DNA of 64,000 nt. Source: Nocardioides baculatus (GTDB lineage Bacteria > Actinomycetota > Actinomycetes > Propionibacteriales > Nocardioidaceae). Of the stretch, positions 31,790 to 41,001 are shown in pieces. Made by a program: the position numbers and the translations under genes. How positions within the stretch are numbered: position 1 is the stretch's first letter; the number at the start of each line of letters is the position of its first letter. The DNA is taken from positions 186,001-250,000 of the forward strand of contig NZ_JAERSG010000002.1 in NCBI RefSeq assembly GCF_016735675.1. The letters run 5' to 3'. Below the pieces are notes generated by a model. It was not told the DNA's origin. It saw only the letters and a program-made list of their open reading frames with translations, and did no database searches.

Positions 31790-31850
31790 CCCTCGTCGCG
31801 GTGTCCGTTTTCCGCTGGTGGGTCCGCACCCGAGGAGGCAGACTCGGGGC

Positions 31851-33359
31851 ATGACGCCGACCGGACACCTCGACGCGGAGGCCTGTTACCGGGCCGTGAA
31901 GAGCCGTGACCGCCGGTTCGACGGCGTGTTCTACACCGCGGTCCGCACCACCGGCATCTACTGCCGCCCGTCGTGCCCGGCGCGGACACCCGCGTCGGGC
32001 AACGTCAGCTTCCACCCCACCGCGGCGAGTGCCCAGTCGGCCGGCTACCGCGCGTGCAAGCGCTGCCTGCCCGACGCCACGCCCGGCAGTCCGGAGTGGG
32101 ACGTCGCCGCCGACGTGGCCGGGCGCGCGATGCGGCTGATCGCCGACGGGCTCGTCGACCGGGAGGGAGTCGGCGGGCTCGCCGAGCGGGTCGGCTACAC
32201 GCCGCGCCACCTCGGCCGGCTGCTCAGCCAGGAGCTCGGGGCGGCGCCCCTCGCCCTCGCCCGCGCCCGCCGCGCGCAGACCGCGCGGGTGCTCATCGAG
32301 ACCACCGACCTGCCGCTCACCGACGTGGCGTTCGCGGCCGGCTTCGCCAGCGTCCGGCAGTTCAACGAGACCGTCCGCGAGGTCTACGACGCCTCGCCCT
32401 CGCAGCTGCGGGGACGAGGCCGGTCGCGGTCCACCGCGACCGCCCGCACGTCGGGTGCGGTGACGATGCGCCTCGCCGTGCGTACGCCGTTCGCCGGTCG
32501 CCGACTCCTCGACTTCCTCGCCTTCCACGTCGTGCCCGGCGTCGAGGTCGCCGAGCCCGGGTCGTACGCCCGGACGCTCGACCTCCCGCACGGCCCGGGC
32601 ACGGTCCGGCTCCACCTCGCCGACCTGCCCGCAGGCGGTGGCACCGGGTTCGTCGCCGCCGAGTTCTGGTTGCACGACCTGCGCGACACGGCGGCCGCGA
32701 GCGAGCGCGTACGCCGCCTCCTCGACGCGGACTGCGACCCCACGGCCGTCGACGCGCAGCTCGGCGGGGACCCGTTGCTCGGCCCGCTCGTGCAGGCCAC
32801 CCCGGGACTCCGCGTCCCCGGCCAGGTCGACGGCGCGGAGACCGCCGTCCGCACCGTGATCGGTCAGCAGGTCAGCGTCGCCGGGGCACGCACCGTCGCC
32901 GGGCGGATGGTCGCCGAGCACGGTCGGACGGTCGAGTCACCGGTGCCGGGCCTGACCCACCTCTTTCCCGACGCCGCCACGCTGGCCGTCGTCGATCCCG
33001 TGTCCCTGCCGATGCCGCGCGCCCGCGGTCGCGCGCTCGTCGCGCTCGCCGGCGCCCTCGCCGACGGGAGCGTGGTCCTCGACCGCGGCCCCGACCGCGA
33101 CGACGTACGCCGCGCTCTGCTGGCCCTGCCCGGGATCGGCCCGTGGACGGCCGACTACGTCGCGATGCGTGCGCTCGGGCACCCCGACGTGTTCCTGCCC
33201 ACCGACCTCGCCGTCCGTCGCGTGCTGACCGAGCTGGGCGGTTCGGTCGAGTCCGACCCCGAGCGCTGGCGACCCTGGCGCTCCTACGCCCTGATGCACC
33301 TCTGGAACACCCTGATGCCCGACACCCCCGAGCCCACCCGCTCGGTGAAGGAGAACTGA
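31851..33359 (+). CDS. Ada metal-binding / AraC / AlkA fusion: DNA alkylation repair regulator and glycosylase
   Basis: 502 aa, three modules. (1) Ada zinc domain, residues 8-75, with GIYCRPSCPARTP and ACKRCLPD giving four Cys, one of which accepts methyl groups from phosphotriesters. (2) AraC HTH, about 85-185 (GLAERVGYTPRHLGRLLSQE, LTDVAFAAGFASVRQFNETV). (3) AlkA, 200-500, with LPGIGPWTADYVAMRALGHP as HhH-GPD and the catalytic Asp in DVFLPTDLAVRRV. It would sense methylation damage, activate transcription and excise alkylated bases. The O6-methyltransferase module of Ada is missing and is supplied by the next gene, 1 bp away. Confidence 0.93.
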   Translation: MTPTGHLDAEACYRAVKSRDRRFDGVFYTAVRTTGIYCRPSCPARTPASGNVSFHPTAASAQSAGYRACKRCLPDATPGSPEWDVAADVAGRAMRLIADGLVDREGVGGLAERVGYTPRHLGRLLSQELGAAPLALARARRAQTARVLIETTDLPLTDVAFAAGFASVRQFNETVREVYDASPSQLRGRGRSRSTATARTSGAVTMRLAVRTPFAGRRLLDFLAFHVVPGVEVAEPGSYARTLDLPHGPGTVRLHLADLPAGGGTGFVAAEFWLHDLRDTAAASERVRRLLDADCDPTAVDAQLGGDPLLGPLVQATPGLRVPGQVDGAETAVRTVIGQQVSVAGARTVAGRMVAEHGRTVESPVPGLTHLFPDAATLAVVDPVSLPMPRARGRALVALAGALADGSVVLDRGPDRDDVRRALLALPGIGPWTADYVAMRALGHPDVFLPTDLAVRRVLTELGGSVESDPERWRPWRSYALMHLWNTLMPDTPEPTRSVKEN

Positions 33360-33360
33360 C

Positions 33361-33843
33361 ATGTGGACCGTGCTGCCCTCGCCCATCGGCGACCTGCGCA
33401 TCGTGGAGCGGGACGGCTCGATCGTGGCGATCGAGTTCTCACCGTTCAAGCAGCCCGCCGACGGCCGACCGCTCGGCGCCCGCGTGGACGACGAGCCGGT
33501 GCTGGCCGAGGCGGCGCGCCAGCTGACGGCGTACTTCGGGCGCGAGCTCACGACCTTCGACCTGCCCCTGGCGCCGGTCGGCACCGACTTCCAGAAGCGC
33601 GTGTGGGATCAGCTGGAGAAGATCGGCTACGGCGAGACCGCGTCCTACGGCGAGGTGGCCGGCCGGCTCGGGATGACCAACGCCGCCTCCCGCGCCGTCG
33701 GCCTGGCCAACGGCCGCAACCCCATCCCGATCGTCGTGCCCTGCCACCGGGTGATCGGCGCCAACGGCACCCTCACCGGCTACGCCGGTGGGCTCGAGCG
33801 CAAGCAGCAGCTGCTCGAGCTCGAGCAGGACGCCCTCTTCTGA
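33361..33843 (+). CDS. ogt: Methylated-DNA-protein-cysteine methyltransferase
   Basis: 160 aa. It removes methyl groups from O6-methylguanine by suicidal transfer to Cys. The active site is IPIVVPCHRVIGANG. The DNA-binding helix is YGEVAGRLGMTNAASRAVGL and the C-terminal TGYAGGLERKQQLLELE is typical. It starts one base after the Ada/AlkA stop and is surely co-transcribed, completing the adaptive-response functions. Confidence 0.95.
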   Translation: MWTVLPSPIGDLRIVERDGSIVAIEFSPFKQPADGRPLGARVDDEPVLAEAARQLTAYFGRELTTFDLPLAPVGTDFQKRVWDQLEKIGYGETASYGEVAGRLGMTNAASRAVGLANGRNPIPIVVPCHRVIGANGTLTGYAGGLERKQQLLELEQDALF

Positions 33844-33852
33844 TGTTCCGCG

Positions 33853-33924
33853 ATGGGATGTCGGTGAACCCGCACGTCCCATGGTTGATCAACATGGGGA
33901 AGTGCACATTCGTCGACATCCCAT
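33853..33924. repeat. Large imperfect hairpin after ogt
   Basis: ATGGGATGTCG (33853-33863) pairs with CGACATCCCAT (33914-33924). Inside it GAA pairs with TTC, GCAC (33872-33875) with GTGC (33902-33905) and CCCATG (33878-33883) with CATGGG (33893-33898), ending in a TTGATCAA core. This is a 72-nt stem broken by small internal loops, between convergent genes. It shares the ATGTCG/CGACAT ends with the nested repeats at 34.6 kb. Confidence 0.6.
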
Positions 33925-33948
33925 GGTGAAGCGACAGCGACGCTGGCG

Positions 33949-34533
33949 TCAGGCGGGCGACCACCGCGGGTCGCGGCCCGAGCGGGCGAGCAGCTGCTCG
34001 AAGGTGGACGCGTCGGCACCCACGCCCACGGACGGACCGAAGAGGCCGGGGGTGCCGCCCTCGTCGAAGCCGCCCACGAACGCCATGCAGGCCGCTGCGG
34101 TCGCGTCGTCGCAGTCGTAGGACTGGCCGGTCGCGCGGGCGAGGTCCCACCCGTGCAGGACGATCTCGTCGAGCGCGACGAGGCCACCGACCTGTCCCGG
34201 CAGGTCCACCCCTCCGGCGCGCGTCATGCCCTCCCAGGCCGCAGGTTCGCGCCACGCGGTCACCAGCGCGGGCACGTGCGCGCCGAGCGCCTCGCGCCAG
34301 CCCGGCTCGACGTCGGGCCAGCCGTCGCCGTCGGGGTTGGTGTCGGTGAGCGGGCCGAAGTCCTTGTCGGCGGCGGCGCGGAAGGCCTGCGTCAGGCCGA
34401 CGAGGTGCTGCGCGAGCTGGCCGACCGTACGCCCCTCGCACGGCGTCGGGTGGTCGAGCTGGTCGTCACCGACGTGGGCAGCGACCGCCAGGAGTCGCTC
34501 ACCGGCAGGCCCGAGGTCCACGAGATCGCTCAT
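33949..34533 (-). CDS. TIGR03086-type metal-binding protein (maleylpyruvate isomerase-like N domain)
   Basis: 194 aa helical-bundle protein. The N-terminal HPTPCEGRTVGQLAQHLVGL is the MDMPI_N signature, and ALDEIVLHGWDLARATGQ contains the His that would complete the DinB-type metal site (with His of QHLVG). This family uses mycothiol or other thiols in some members, but this subfamily is uncharacterised. It is flanked by two intergenic repeat regions. Confidence 0.8.
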   Translation of the reverse strand: MSDLVDLGPAGERLLAVAAHVGDDQLDHPTPCEGRTVGQLAQHLVGLTQAFRAAADKDFGPLTDTNPDGDGWPDVEPGWREALGAHVPALVTAWREPAAWEGMTRAGGVDLPGQVGGLVALDEIVLHGWDLARATGQSYDCDDATAAACMAFVGGFDEGGTPGLFGPSVGVGADASTFEQLLARSGRDPRWSPA

Positions 34534-34590
34534 GTGCGCCACCTTGCCCGATGTCACCGACACCGTGAAGGGCCACGTCCCGGCTACTGG

Positions 34591-34708
34591 GGTGGGTGGC
34601 GGCACGACATGGTGTCTGCGGTGGGTGGCGGCACACGACATGCGCCGGGTACGGATCGATGTCGTGTGCCGCCACCCAGCGGCCGCCGGATGTCGGATGC
34701 CGCCACCC
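34591..34708. repeat. Nested inverted repeat, four units
   Basis: Two direct units with GGGTGGCGGCA plus CGACATG (34591-34611 and 34620-34642; the second has an extra CA) are followed by two inverted units, 34659-34677 and 34690-34708, ending GCCGCCACCC and each followed by AGCGGC. Unit 2 and its partner are perfectly complementary over 19 bp. The region can fold as one nested hairpin or two alternatives. It fills the 190-bp gap between the IclR gene stop and the next gene's start. Confidence 0.65.
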
Positions 34709-34723
34709 AGCGGCAGGGGAGAC

Positions 34724-35446
34724 CTACTCGGCGGCGGCCCGTCGCAGCGACTCGGACAGCCGGTCGGCCGCGGCGAGCACCGCCGGGGCGTGCATCCGGC
34801 CGGGCTGGCGGGAGAGCCGCTCGAGCGGGCCGGAGACCGACACGGCGGCGATGACCTTGCCGCCGGGGGAGCGGACGGGGGCGGAGACCGACGCCACGCC
34901 CTGCTCGCGCTCGCCGACGGACTGCGACCAGCCGCGGCGGCGGATGCCGGAGAGCGCGGTGGCGGAGAAGGCGGCGTTCTGGAGGCCGCGGTGCATCCGC
35001 TCCGGGTCCTCCCAGGCGAGCAGGATCTGGGCGGCGGAGCCGGCGTTCATCGTCAGCTGGGAGCCGACCGGGATGGTGTCGCGCAGGCCGGACGGGCGCT
35101 CGGCGGCTGCGACGCAGACACGGTGCTCGCCCTGGCGCCGCCACAGCTGGGCAGACTCGCCGGTGATGTCGCGCAGTCGCGCGAGCACCGGTCCGGCCGA
35201 GGCCAGCAGCCGGTCCTCACCGGCAGCCGCGGAGAGCTCGGAGAGCCGGGGGCCGAGCACGAATCGACCCTGCATGTCGCGGGCCACGAGCCGGTGGTGC
35301 TCGAGCGCCACCGCGAGGCGGTGGGCGGTGGGCCGGGCCAGCCCGGTGCCGGCGACGAGGCCGGCCAGGGTGGCCGGTCCGGCCTCGAGAGCGGCAAGCA
35401 CGAGGGCGGCCTTGTCGAGCACGCCGACGCCAGATCCGTTGTCCAT
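34724..35446 (-). CDS. IclR family regulator (NdgR-like)
   Basis: 240 aa. The winged HTH is [20 protein letters not shown] followed by [21 protein letters not shown]. The ligand domain contains the family motif [16 protein letters not shown] and ends with the [13 protein letters not shown] region. It is divergent from leuCD, exactly the position of NdgR/LtbR, which control leuCD and other amino acid genes in Streptomyces and Corynebacterium. The protein itself only proves IclR; the regulon is inferred from context. Confidence 0.85.
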   Translation of the reverse strand: MDNGSGVGVLDKAALVLAALEAGPATLAGLVAGTGLARPTAHRLAVALEHHRLVARDMQGRFVLGPRLSELSAAAGEDRLLASAGPVLARLRDITGESAQLWRRQGEHRVCVAAAERPSGLRDTIPVGSQLTMNAGSAAQILLAWEDPERMHRGLQNAAFSATALSGIRRRGWSQSVGEREQGVASVSAPVRSPGGKVIAAVSVSGPLERLSRQPGRMHAPAVLAAADRLSESLRRAAAE

Positions 35447-35459
35447 ATGCCGATATTGT

Positions 35460-35478
35460 CATCTCAGAGAGTGGGATG
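35460..35478. promoter_or_regulatory. Possible IclR operator before leuC
   Basis: CATCTCA (35460-35466), 5 bp, TGGGATG (35472-35478): a 7-bp dyad with one mismatch in the 80-bp divergent gap between the IclR gene and leuC. This is the only dyad I see there. Weak on its own. Confidence 0.3.
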
Positions 35479-35526
35479 CAAGATGTAGCGTCGCCTCACC
35501 GCACGACAGATGAAGGAGTTCGCACC

Positions 35527-36951
35527 ATGGGCAAGACCCTGTCCGAGAAGGTCTGGGACGAGCACGTCGTCCGCAGCGCGTCCGGGGAGCCCGACCTCCT
35601 CTTCATCGACCTCCACCTCCTCCACGAGGTGACCTCGCCGCAGGCCTTCGACGGCCTCCGCCTCGAGAACCGTACGGTCCGTCGTCCCGACCTGACCCTG
35701 GCCACCGAGGACCACAACGTCCCGACGATCGACTGGGACAAGCCGATCGCGGACCCCGTCTCGCGCACGCAGGTCGAGACGCTGCGCAAGAACTGTGCGG
35801 ACTTCGGCGTGCGCCTGCACCCGCTCGGCGACGTGGAGCAGGGGATCGTCCACGTCGTCGGCCCCCAGCTCGGCCTGACCCAGCCCGGCATGACGATCGT
35901 CTGCGGCGACTCGCACACCTCCACCCACGGTGCCTTCGGGGCGATCGCCTTCGGCATCGGCACCTCCGAGGTCGAGCACGTCCTCGCCACCCAGACCCTC
36001 ACCCAGGCCCGTCCGAAGACGATGGCCGTCACGATCAACGGCAGCCTGCCCGAGGGCGTCACCGCCAAGGACCTCGTCCTCACCCTGATCACCCACATCG
36101 GCACCGGCGGGGGCCAGGGCTACATCGTGGAGTACCGCGGCCAGGCCATCGAGGAGCTCTCGATGGAGGCCCGGATGACCGTCTGCAACATGTCCATCGA
36201 GTGGGGTGCCAAGGCTGGTCTCATCGCGCCCGACCAGACGACCTTCGACTACCTCGCCGACAAGCCCGAGGCCCCCAAGGGCGCCGACTGGGACGCCGCC
36301 GTCGAGCACTGGAAGACGCTCCGCACCGACGACGACGCGACCTTCGACCAGGAGATCGTGCTCGACGCCTCGACGATGACGCCGTTCGTCACCTGGGGCA
36401 CCAACCCCGGGCAGGGTGCACCGCTCGGTGCCACCATCCCGAGCCCCGATGACTTCGACGAGCCCAACGACAAGGTCGCGACCGAGAAGGCCCTGCACTA
36501 CATGGGTCTGACGGCCGGCACTCCGCTGCGCGAGGTCAAGGTCGACACCGTCTTCGTCGGCTCGTGCACCAACGGCCGCATCGAGGACCTGCGCCTCGCG
36601 GCCTCGATCCTCGAGGGCCGCACGGTCGCCGACGACACCCGCCTGCTCGTCGTGCCCGGTTCGGTGCGCGTACGGCTCCAGGCGGAGGCCGAGGGCCTCG
36701 ACCAGGTCTTCATCGCGGCGGGCGCCGAGTGGCGCGGTGCCGGGTGCTCGATGTGCCTCGGCATGAACCCCGACCAGCTCGCGCCCGGCGAGCGCAGCGC
36801 GTCGACCTCCAACCGCAACTTCGAGGGCCGGCAGGGCAAGGGCGGACGTACGCACCTGGTGTCGGTCCCCGTCGCCGCCGCGACCGCGGTGCGCGGCACG
36901 CTCTCCTCGCCCGCCGACCTGGCGCCGATCGCAGCACTGCAGGAGGTCTGA
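35527..36951 (+). CDS. leuC: 3-isopropylmalate dehydratase large subunit
   Basis: 474 aa aconitase-family enzyme isomerising 2- to 3-isopropylmalate with Leu[21 protein letters not shown] is the aconitase signature. The [4Fe-4S] cysteines are in [12 protein letters not shown] and [34 protein letters not shown] is the C-terminal family motif. The length is normal. It is followed 3 bp later by leuD. Confidence 0.96.
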   Translation: MGKTLSEKVWDEHVVRSASGEPDLLFIDLHLLHEVTSPQAFDGLRLENRTVRRPDLTLATEDHNVPTIDWDKPIADPVSRTQVETLRKNCADFGVRLHPLGDVEQGIVHVVGPQLGLTQPGMTIVCGDSHTSTHGAFGAIAFGIGTSEVEHVLATQTLTQARPKTMAVTINGSLPEGVTAKDLVLTLITHIGTGGGQGYIVEYRGQAIEELSMEARMTVCNMSIEWGAKAGLIAPDQTTFDYLADKPEAPKGADWDAAVEHWKTLRTDDDATFDQEIVLDASTMTPFVTWGTNPGQGAPLGATIPSPDDFDEPNDKVATEKALHYMGLTAGTPLREVKVDTVFVGSCTNGRIEDLRLAASILEGRTVADDTRLLVVPGSVRVRLQAEAEGLDQVFIAAGAEWRGAGCSMCLGMNPDQLAPGERSASTSNRNFEGRQGKGGRTHLVSVPVAAATAVRGTLSSPADLAPIAALQEV

Positions 36952-36954
36952 GAC

Positions 36955-37554
36955 ATGGACGCGTTCACCACCCACACCGGCGTCGGCGTGCCGCTCAAGC
37001 GCAGCAACGTCGACACCGACCAGATCATCCCGGCGGTCTACCTCAAGCGCGTCACGCGCGACGGCTTCGAGGACGGGCTGTTCTCCGCCTGGCGCAACGA
37101 TCCCGACTTCGTCCTCAACGACCCGACGTACGCCGAGGGGTCGGTGCTCGTCGCCGGCCCCGACTTCGGCACCGGCAGCTCGCGCGAGCACGCCGTGTGG
37201 GCACTGCAGAACTACGGCTTCAAGGTCGTCATCTCCTCGCGCTTCGCCGACATCTTCCGCGGCAACTCCGGCAAGGCCGGACTGCTCGCCGCGCAGGTCG
37301 ACGAGAAGGTCGTGCAGCGGCTGTGGGACTGGCTGGAGGACCACCCCGGTGGCGTGATCACCGTCGACCTCGAGAGCCGCACCCTCCGCGCAGGTGCGGG
37401 TGAGGACGCGATCGAGGACTCCTTCGACATCGACGACTACACCCGCTGGCGGCTGCTCGAGGGGCTCGACGACATCGGGATCACCCTCGGCCACGACGAC
37501 GCGATCACGGCCTTCGAGGCAGCGCGACCGGCCTGGAAGCCTGTCACCGCTTGA
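36955..37554 (+). CDS. leuD: 3-isopropylmalate dehydratase small subunit
   Basis: 199 aa swivelling domain partner of Leu[21 protein letters not shown] starts the family pattern, [20 protein letters not shown] is the catalytic Ser-Arg loop and [20 protein letters not shown] follows. The normal C-terminus ends [10 protein letters not shown]. It is co-transcribed with leuC. Confidence 0.96.
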   Translation: MDAFTTHTGVGVPLKRSNVDTDQIIPAVYLKRVTRDGFEDGLFSAWRNDPDFVLNDPTYAEGSVLVAGPDFGTGSSREHAVWALQNYGFKVVISSRFADIFRGNSGKAGLLAAQVDEKVVQRLWDWLEDHPGGVITVDLESRTLRAGAGEDAIEDSFDIDDYTRWRLLEGLDDIGITLGHDDAITAFEAARPAWKPVTA

Positions 37555-37583
37555 AAAAAGCCCTCAAATAGGGTCGATGGTGA

Positions 37584-37612
37584 TTGTCCTCACCCCTCCA
37601 TGTGCCTAGCGT
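37584..37612 (+). promoter_or_regulatory. Promoter of the HU gene
   Basis: TTGTCC (37584-37589), 17-bp spacer, TAGCGT (37607-37612). It would give an untranslated leader of about 50 nt before GTG 37670. Confidence 0.55.
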
Positions 37613-37669
37613 GCGACGCAGAGGGTCGAGCACGAGCTCGGCTTCCATGGTTCATTGGAAGGGAAGCTA

Positions 37670-38353
37670 GTGAACAAGACAGAGCTCATCGACGCGCTGG
37701 CCGCGCGTTACGAGGGGAACCGCAAGCAGGCCCAGCACGCACTCGAGTCGGTGCTCGACACGATCACGCGTGAGGTGGCCAAGGGCGAGAAGGTCGCGAT
37801 CACCGGGTTCGGCTCGTTCGAGAAGGCCGTGCGCAACGCACGCTGGGTGCGCAACCCGCAGACGGGCGAGCGGATCAAGTCCAAGAAGAAGTCCGTGCCG
37901 AAGTTCTCCGCCGGCAAGGAGCTCAAGGACGTCATCTCGGGCGCGAAGAAGCTGCCGAAGCTGACCGCCGCCACGATGCCGAAGCCGCCCGCCAGCGTGC
38001 GCGCTGCTGCTGCTGCGGTGACCGGTGCGGCCGCGAAGAAGTCGGCGCCGGCCACGAAGTCGACTCCCGCCAAGACGACCACCGCCAAGAAGGCTCCGGC
38101 CAAGAAGGCTCCGGCGAAGAAGGCGGCTCCGGCCAAGAAGGCAGCTCCGGCCAAGAAGGCCGCTGCGAAGACCACGACCGCCAAGAAGGCCCCGGCCAAG
38201 AAGGCTCCCGCCAAGACCGCGGCCAAGAAGTCGGCTCCGGCCAAGAAGACCTCTACCGCGACCACGGCGAAGAAGGCTCCGGCCAAGAAGGCACCTGCCA
38301 AGAAGGCCCCGGCCAAGAAGGCGACGGCGAAGAAGACCGCCAAGAAGTCCTGA
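37670..38353 (+). CDS. hup: HU family DNA-binding protein with Lys/Ala-rich tail
   Basis: 227 aa. Residues 1-90 are a full HU domain (NKTELIDALAARYEGNRKQA, VAITGFGSFEKAVRNARWVR, KKSVPKFSAGKELKDVISGA). From about 110 to the end the protein is a low-complexity histone-H1-like tail of repeated KKAPAKKA and TTAKK units. This two-part form is typical of actinobacterial HupB/HupS and compacts the nucleoid; the tail is a known target of acetylation in mycobacteria. GTG 37670 follows a GGAAGGGAAG stretch. The DNA repeats could be slippage-prone, so tail length may vary among strains. Confidence 0.95.
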   Translation: MNKTELIDALAARYEGNRKQAQHALESVLDTITREVAKGEKVAITGFGSFEKAVRNARWVRNPQTGERIKSKKKSVPKFSAGKELKDVISGAKKLPKLTAATMPKPPASVRAAAAAVTGAAAKKSAPATKSTPAKTTTAKKAPAKKAPAKKAAPAKKAAPAKKAAAKTTTAKKAPAKKAPAKTAAKKSAPAKKTSTATTAKKAPAKKAPAKKAPAKKATAKKTAKKS

Positions 38354-38376
38354 CGACTGCTCGTCAGTCCTGCGAA

Positions 38377-38405
38377 GGCGGGTCACCCCTCTGGGGTGGC
38401 CCGCC
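38377..38405. terminator. Bidirectional terminator between hup and the F420 gene
   Basis: GGCGGGTCACCCC (38377-38389), loop TCT, GGGGTGGCCCGCC (38393-38405): 13 pairs including one G-T. It contains the stop codon of the convergent gene. Just upstream, CTGACGA/TCGTCAG (38350-38367) forms a second small hairpin over the hup stop codon. Confidence 0.6.
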
Positions 38406-39069
38406 TTCCGCTTGCCGCGGTGGTGTGCGGACCGACGCCGGCCACGAGCGCAGCACCGAGGTCGGCGAGGTCGTCGACGTCCGTGCGCACGCTCGTCGCC
38501 GTCGACCCGATCTCGACCGCGCCCGCCCGCTCGTGCGCGGCCGCGGAGTCGAAGCCGAAGGACGGGGCGAACCCATCGGGAGCGGCGGCGTACACCGTCG
38601 TCCCGATCCCGGCCCGGTCGCGCACGAAGGCCGTACGGCCTGCTGACACCTGGGTGGTCGCCTCGACCAGGACGGCCGCGAGCTCGTCGGGGCGCAGGCC
38701 CGGAAGGTCCGCGCAGAGCGCGACGGGGACGGTGCCCGGCCACCGGCGGGCGACCTCGGCGGCGGCCTGCACGAGCGTCTCGTTGAGGTCCTCGCTGACG
38801 CCGTCGGGCATCACCTCGACGCCGTCGCCGCGAAGTGCGCTGGCGAGGCGGGAGTCGTCGGTGACGACCAGCACCGCCTCCACGCCCGCGGTCGCGGCCG
38901 CCGCCGCGACCGTGTCGAGCGCGAACGCCTCGGCCAGCTCGCGGCGCTGCTCGTCGGTCATGCCGACGAGCCTCGACTTGCCGAGCGCAGGCGGCTTGAC
39001 GGGTACGACGACCACGCAGGTCGGTCGCGTCGTGACAGGGGTCTCGGGGCGGTCATGTGGTGCGGACAT
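38383..39069 (-). CDS. cofC: 2-phospho-L-lactate/phosphoenolpyruvate guanylyltransferase
   Basis: 228 aa. VVVVPVKPPALGKSRLVGMT is the CofC/FbiD nucleotidyl-transfer motif, VLVVTDDSRLASALRGDGVE follows, and PVALCADLPGLRPDELAAVL contains the metal-binding Asp pair. It makes the guanylylated precursor of coenzyme F420, used by many actinobacterial oxidoreductases. ATG 39069 is used. Other F420 genes are not in the window. In mycobacteria the gene is called fbiD. Confidence 0.85.
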   Translation of the reverse strand: MSAPHDRPETPVTTRPTCVVVVPVKPPALGKSRLVGMTDEQRRELAEAFALDTVAAAAATAGVEAVLVVTDDSRLASALRGDGVEVMPDGVSEDLNETLVQAAAEVARRWPGTVPVALCADLPGLRPDELAAVLVEATTQVSAGRTAFVRDRAGIGTTVYAAAPDGFAPSFGFDSAAAHERAGAVEIGSTATSVRTDVDDLADLGAALVAGVGPHTTAASGRRATPEG

Positions 39070-39180
39070 CACCGCAGATCCTCCCATCCGACGCCAGCGC
39101 GGCGGTGCCGGTCCACGGCCCGTCCGACCGAGTAGCCTGCTCGCGACATCGGCTCGCAGCACGACGGAGGAAGGTGGCGC

Positions 39181-39981
39181 GTGCGCGTCAGGAAGCTGGA
39201 GCAGGACCGCGGCTGGGCGATGACCGTCGCCGCGACGATCCTCAAGCCCACGCTGCTCGCCGCGACGTCCCGCACCTGGATCGACGGTGAGAAGATCCCC
39301 GCCACCGGCGGCTGCATCGTCGCGATCAACCACATCTCCCACATCGACCCGCTGCTGTCCGCGCACTTCGTCTACGACCACGGTCGGCTGCCGCGCTACC
39401 TCGCGAAGTCCGGCCTGTTCTCCAACAAGGCGCTCGGCGGCTTCCTGACCTCGGCCGGCCAGATCCCTGTCGAGCGGCTGAGCCGCAACGCCATCGGTGC
39501 CTACGACGCGGCCGTCCGCGCGATCGGTGAGGGGGAGTGCATCGTGATCTACCCCGAGGGCACGCTGACCCGCGATCCCGACCTGTGGCCGATGAAGGGC
39601 AAGACCGGTGCGGCACGGATCGCGCTGGCCACCGGCTGCCCGGTGATCCCGGTCGGGCAGTGGGGCGCGCAGGAGGTCCTGCCGCCCTACACGAAGAGGC
39701 CGCACCTCCTTCCGCGCAAGAACATCGTGATGAAGGCCGGTGACCCGGTGCGGCTCGACGACCTGGCCGCGCAGCCGGCGAGCGCGGAGGCGACCACCGA
39801 GGCGACGGACCGCATCATGGCCGCCATCACCGCGATCGTCGCCGACCTGCGAGGCTCGACCGCGCCAGCCGTGAGGTACGACCCGCGCGCCACCGGCGTA
39901 CGAGAGATCGGGAACCCTGCCGAGGACCCGCACCCCCGTTCGAGGAACCCGAGGAACCCGAGGAAGAGGCCAGGCCGATGA
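39181..39981 (+). CDS. plsC: 1-acylglycerol-3-phosphate acyltransferase
   Basis: 266 aa. The acyltransferase motif I is [14 protein letters not shown] (NHxxxxD) and motif III is [14 protein letters not shown], followed by [14 protein letters not shown]. It acylates lysophosphatidic acid to phosphatidic acid at the inner membrane. The C-terminus is a Pro/Arg-rich tail ([10 protein letters not shown]). It overlaps gpsA by 4 bp, so two successive enzymes of phospholipid synthesis are coupled. Confidence 0.9.
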   Translation: MRVRKLEQDRGWAMTVAATILKPTLLAATSRTWIDGEKIPATGGCIVAINHISHIDPLLSAHFVYDHGRLPRYLAKSGLFSNKALGGFLTSAGQIPVERLSRNAIGAYDAAVRAIGEGECIVIYPEGTLTRDPDLWPMKGKTGAARIALATGCPVIPVGQWGAQEVLPPYTKRPHLLPRKNIVMKAGDPVRLDDLAAQPASAEATTEATDRIMAAITAIVADLRGSTAPAVRYDPRATGVREIGNPAEDPHPRSRNPRNPRKRPGR

Positions 39982-40991
39982 GCGAGACGAAGAAGAAGGT
40001 CGCGGTGTTCAGCGCCGGGTCGTGGGGCACTGCCTTCTCCCTGGTCCTGGCCGACGCGGGCAACGACGTGACCCTGTGGGCCCGACGCGACGACGTCGTC
40101 GAGGCGATCAACGAGCGCCGCGAGAACACCGACTACCTGCCCGGCATCGAGCTGCCGCCGTCGATCAGCGCGTCCACCGATCCCGAGCAGGTCGCCGCCG
40201 ACGCCGACGTCGTCGTGCTCACGGTGCCGTCGCAGAGCCTGCGCGAGAACCTCACCGCGTGGGCGCCGATCATCCCCGAGAAGGCCACGATGGTCTCGCT
40301 GATGAAGGGCGTCGAGCTCGGCACGCTGATGCGGATGAGTGAGGTGATCCAGGAGGTCACCGATGCCGCGGCGCAGCGGATCGCCGTGATCAGCGGACCC
40401 AACCTCGCCCGCGAGATCGCCCGCCGCGAGCCGGCCGCGTCCGTCGTGGCGTGCCTCGACGAGGACCGCGCCAAGGAGCTCCAGGCGATCACGCACGGCC
40501 CGTCCTTCCGGCCCTACACGTCGGTCGACGTCCTCGGCTGCGAGATCGGCGGTGCCTACAAGAACGTCGTCGGCCTCGCCGTCGGCATGGCCGTGGGCCT
40601 CGGCTTCGGCGACAACACCACCGCGTCCGTCATCACCCGCGGCCTAGCCGAGACCGCGCGACTCGCCACCGCGCAGGGCGCCAACCCGCTGACGCTCATG
40701 GGCCTCGCCGGGCTCGGCGACCTCGTCGCCACCTGCTCCTCGCCGCTCTCGCGCAACCGCACCTTCGGCGAGCGGCTCGGCCAGGGGATGACGACCGAGG
40801 AGATCTACGCCTCGACCAGCCAGGTCGCCGAGGGCGCCAAGTCCTGCAAGTCGCTGCTCGCGCTCGCCGAGCGCACCGGCATCGACGCCCCCATCGCCGC
40901 TGCCGTCGATGCTGTCGTCGACGGCAGGATGACCGCCCTCGACATGATGAACTCCTTCATCGCGCGCGACACCAAGGCCGAGACGGACTGA
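39978..40991 (+). CDS. gpsA: Glycerol-3-phosphate dehydrogenase [NAD(P)+]
   Basis: 337 aa. [20 protein letters not shown] is the dinucleotide fold with GxGxxG-like AGSWGT. Catalytic Lys lies in [10 protein letters not shown] and [39 protein letters not shown] is the C-terminal signature. It reduces dihydroxyacetone phosphate to sn-glycerol 3-phosphate for lipid synthesis, consistent with its coupling to plsC. Confidence 0.95.
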   Translation: MSETKKKVAVFSAGSWGTAFSLVLADAGNDVTLWARRDDVVEAINERRENTDYLPGIELPPSISASTDPEQVAADADVVVLTVPSQSLRENLTAWAPIIPEKATMVSLMKGVELGTLMRMSEVIQEVTDAAAQRIAVISGPNLAREIARREPAASVVACLDEDRAKELQAITHGPSFRPYTSVDVLGCEIGGAYKNVVGLAVGMAVGLGFGDNTTASVITRGLAETARLATAQGANPLTLMGLAGLGDLVATCSSPLSRNRTFGERLGQGMTTEEIYASTSQVAEGAKSCKSLLALAERTGIDAPIAAAVDAVVDGRMTALDMMNSFIARDTKAETD

Positions 40992-41001
40992 GCTCTCGGA
41001 G

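Noticed and set aside
38030..38353. Tandem repeat array as a CRISPR or minisatellite
   Set aside because: The repeats are codons of the Lys/Ala-rich HU tail in one open frame, with no spacers.
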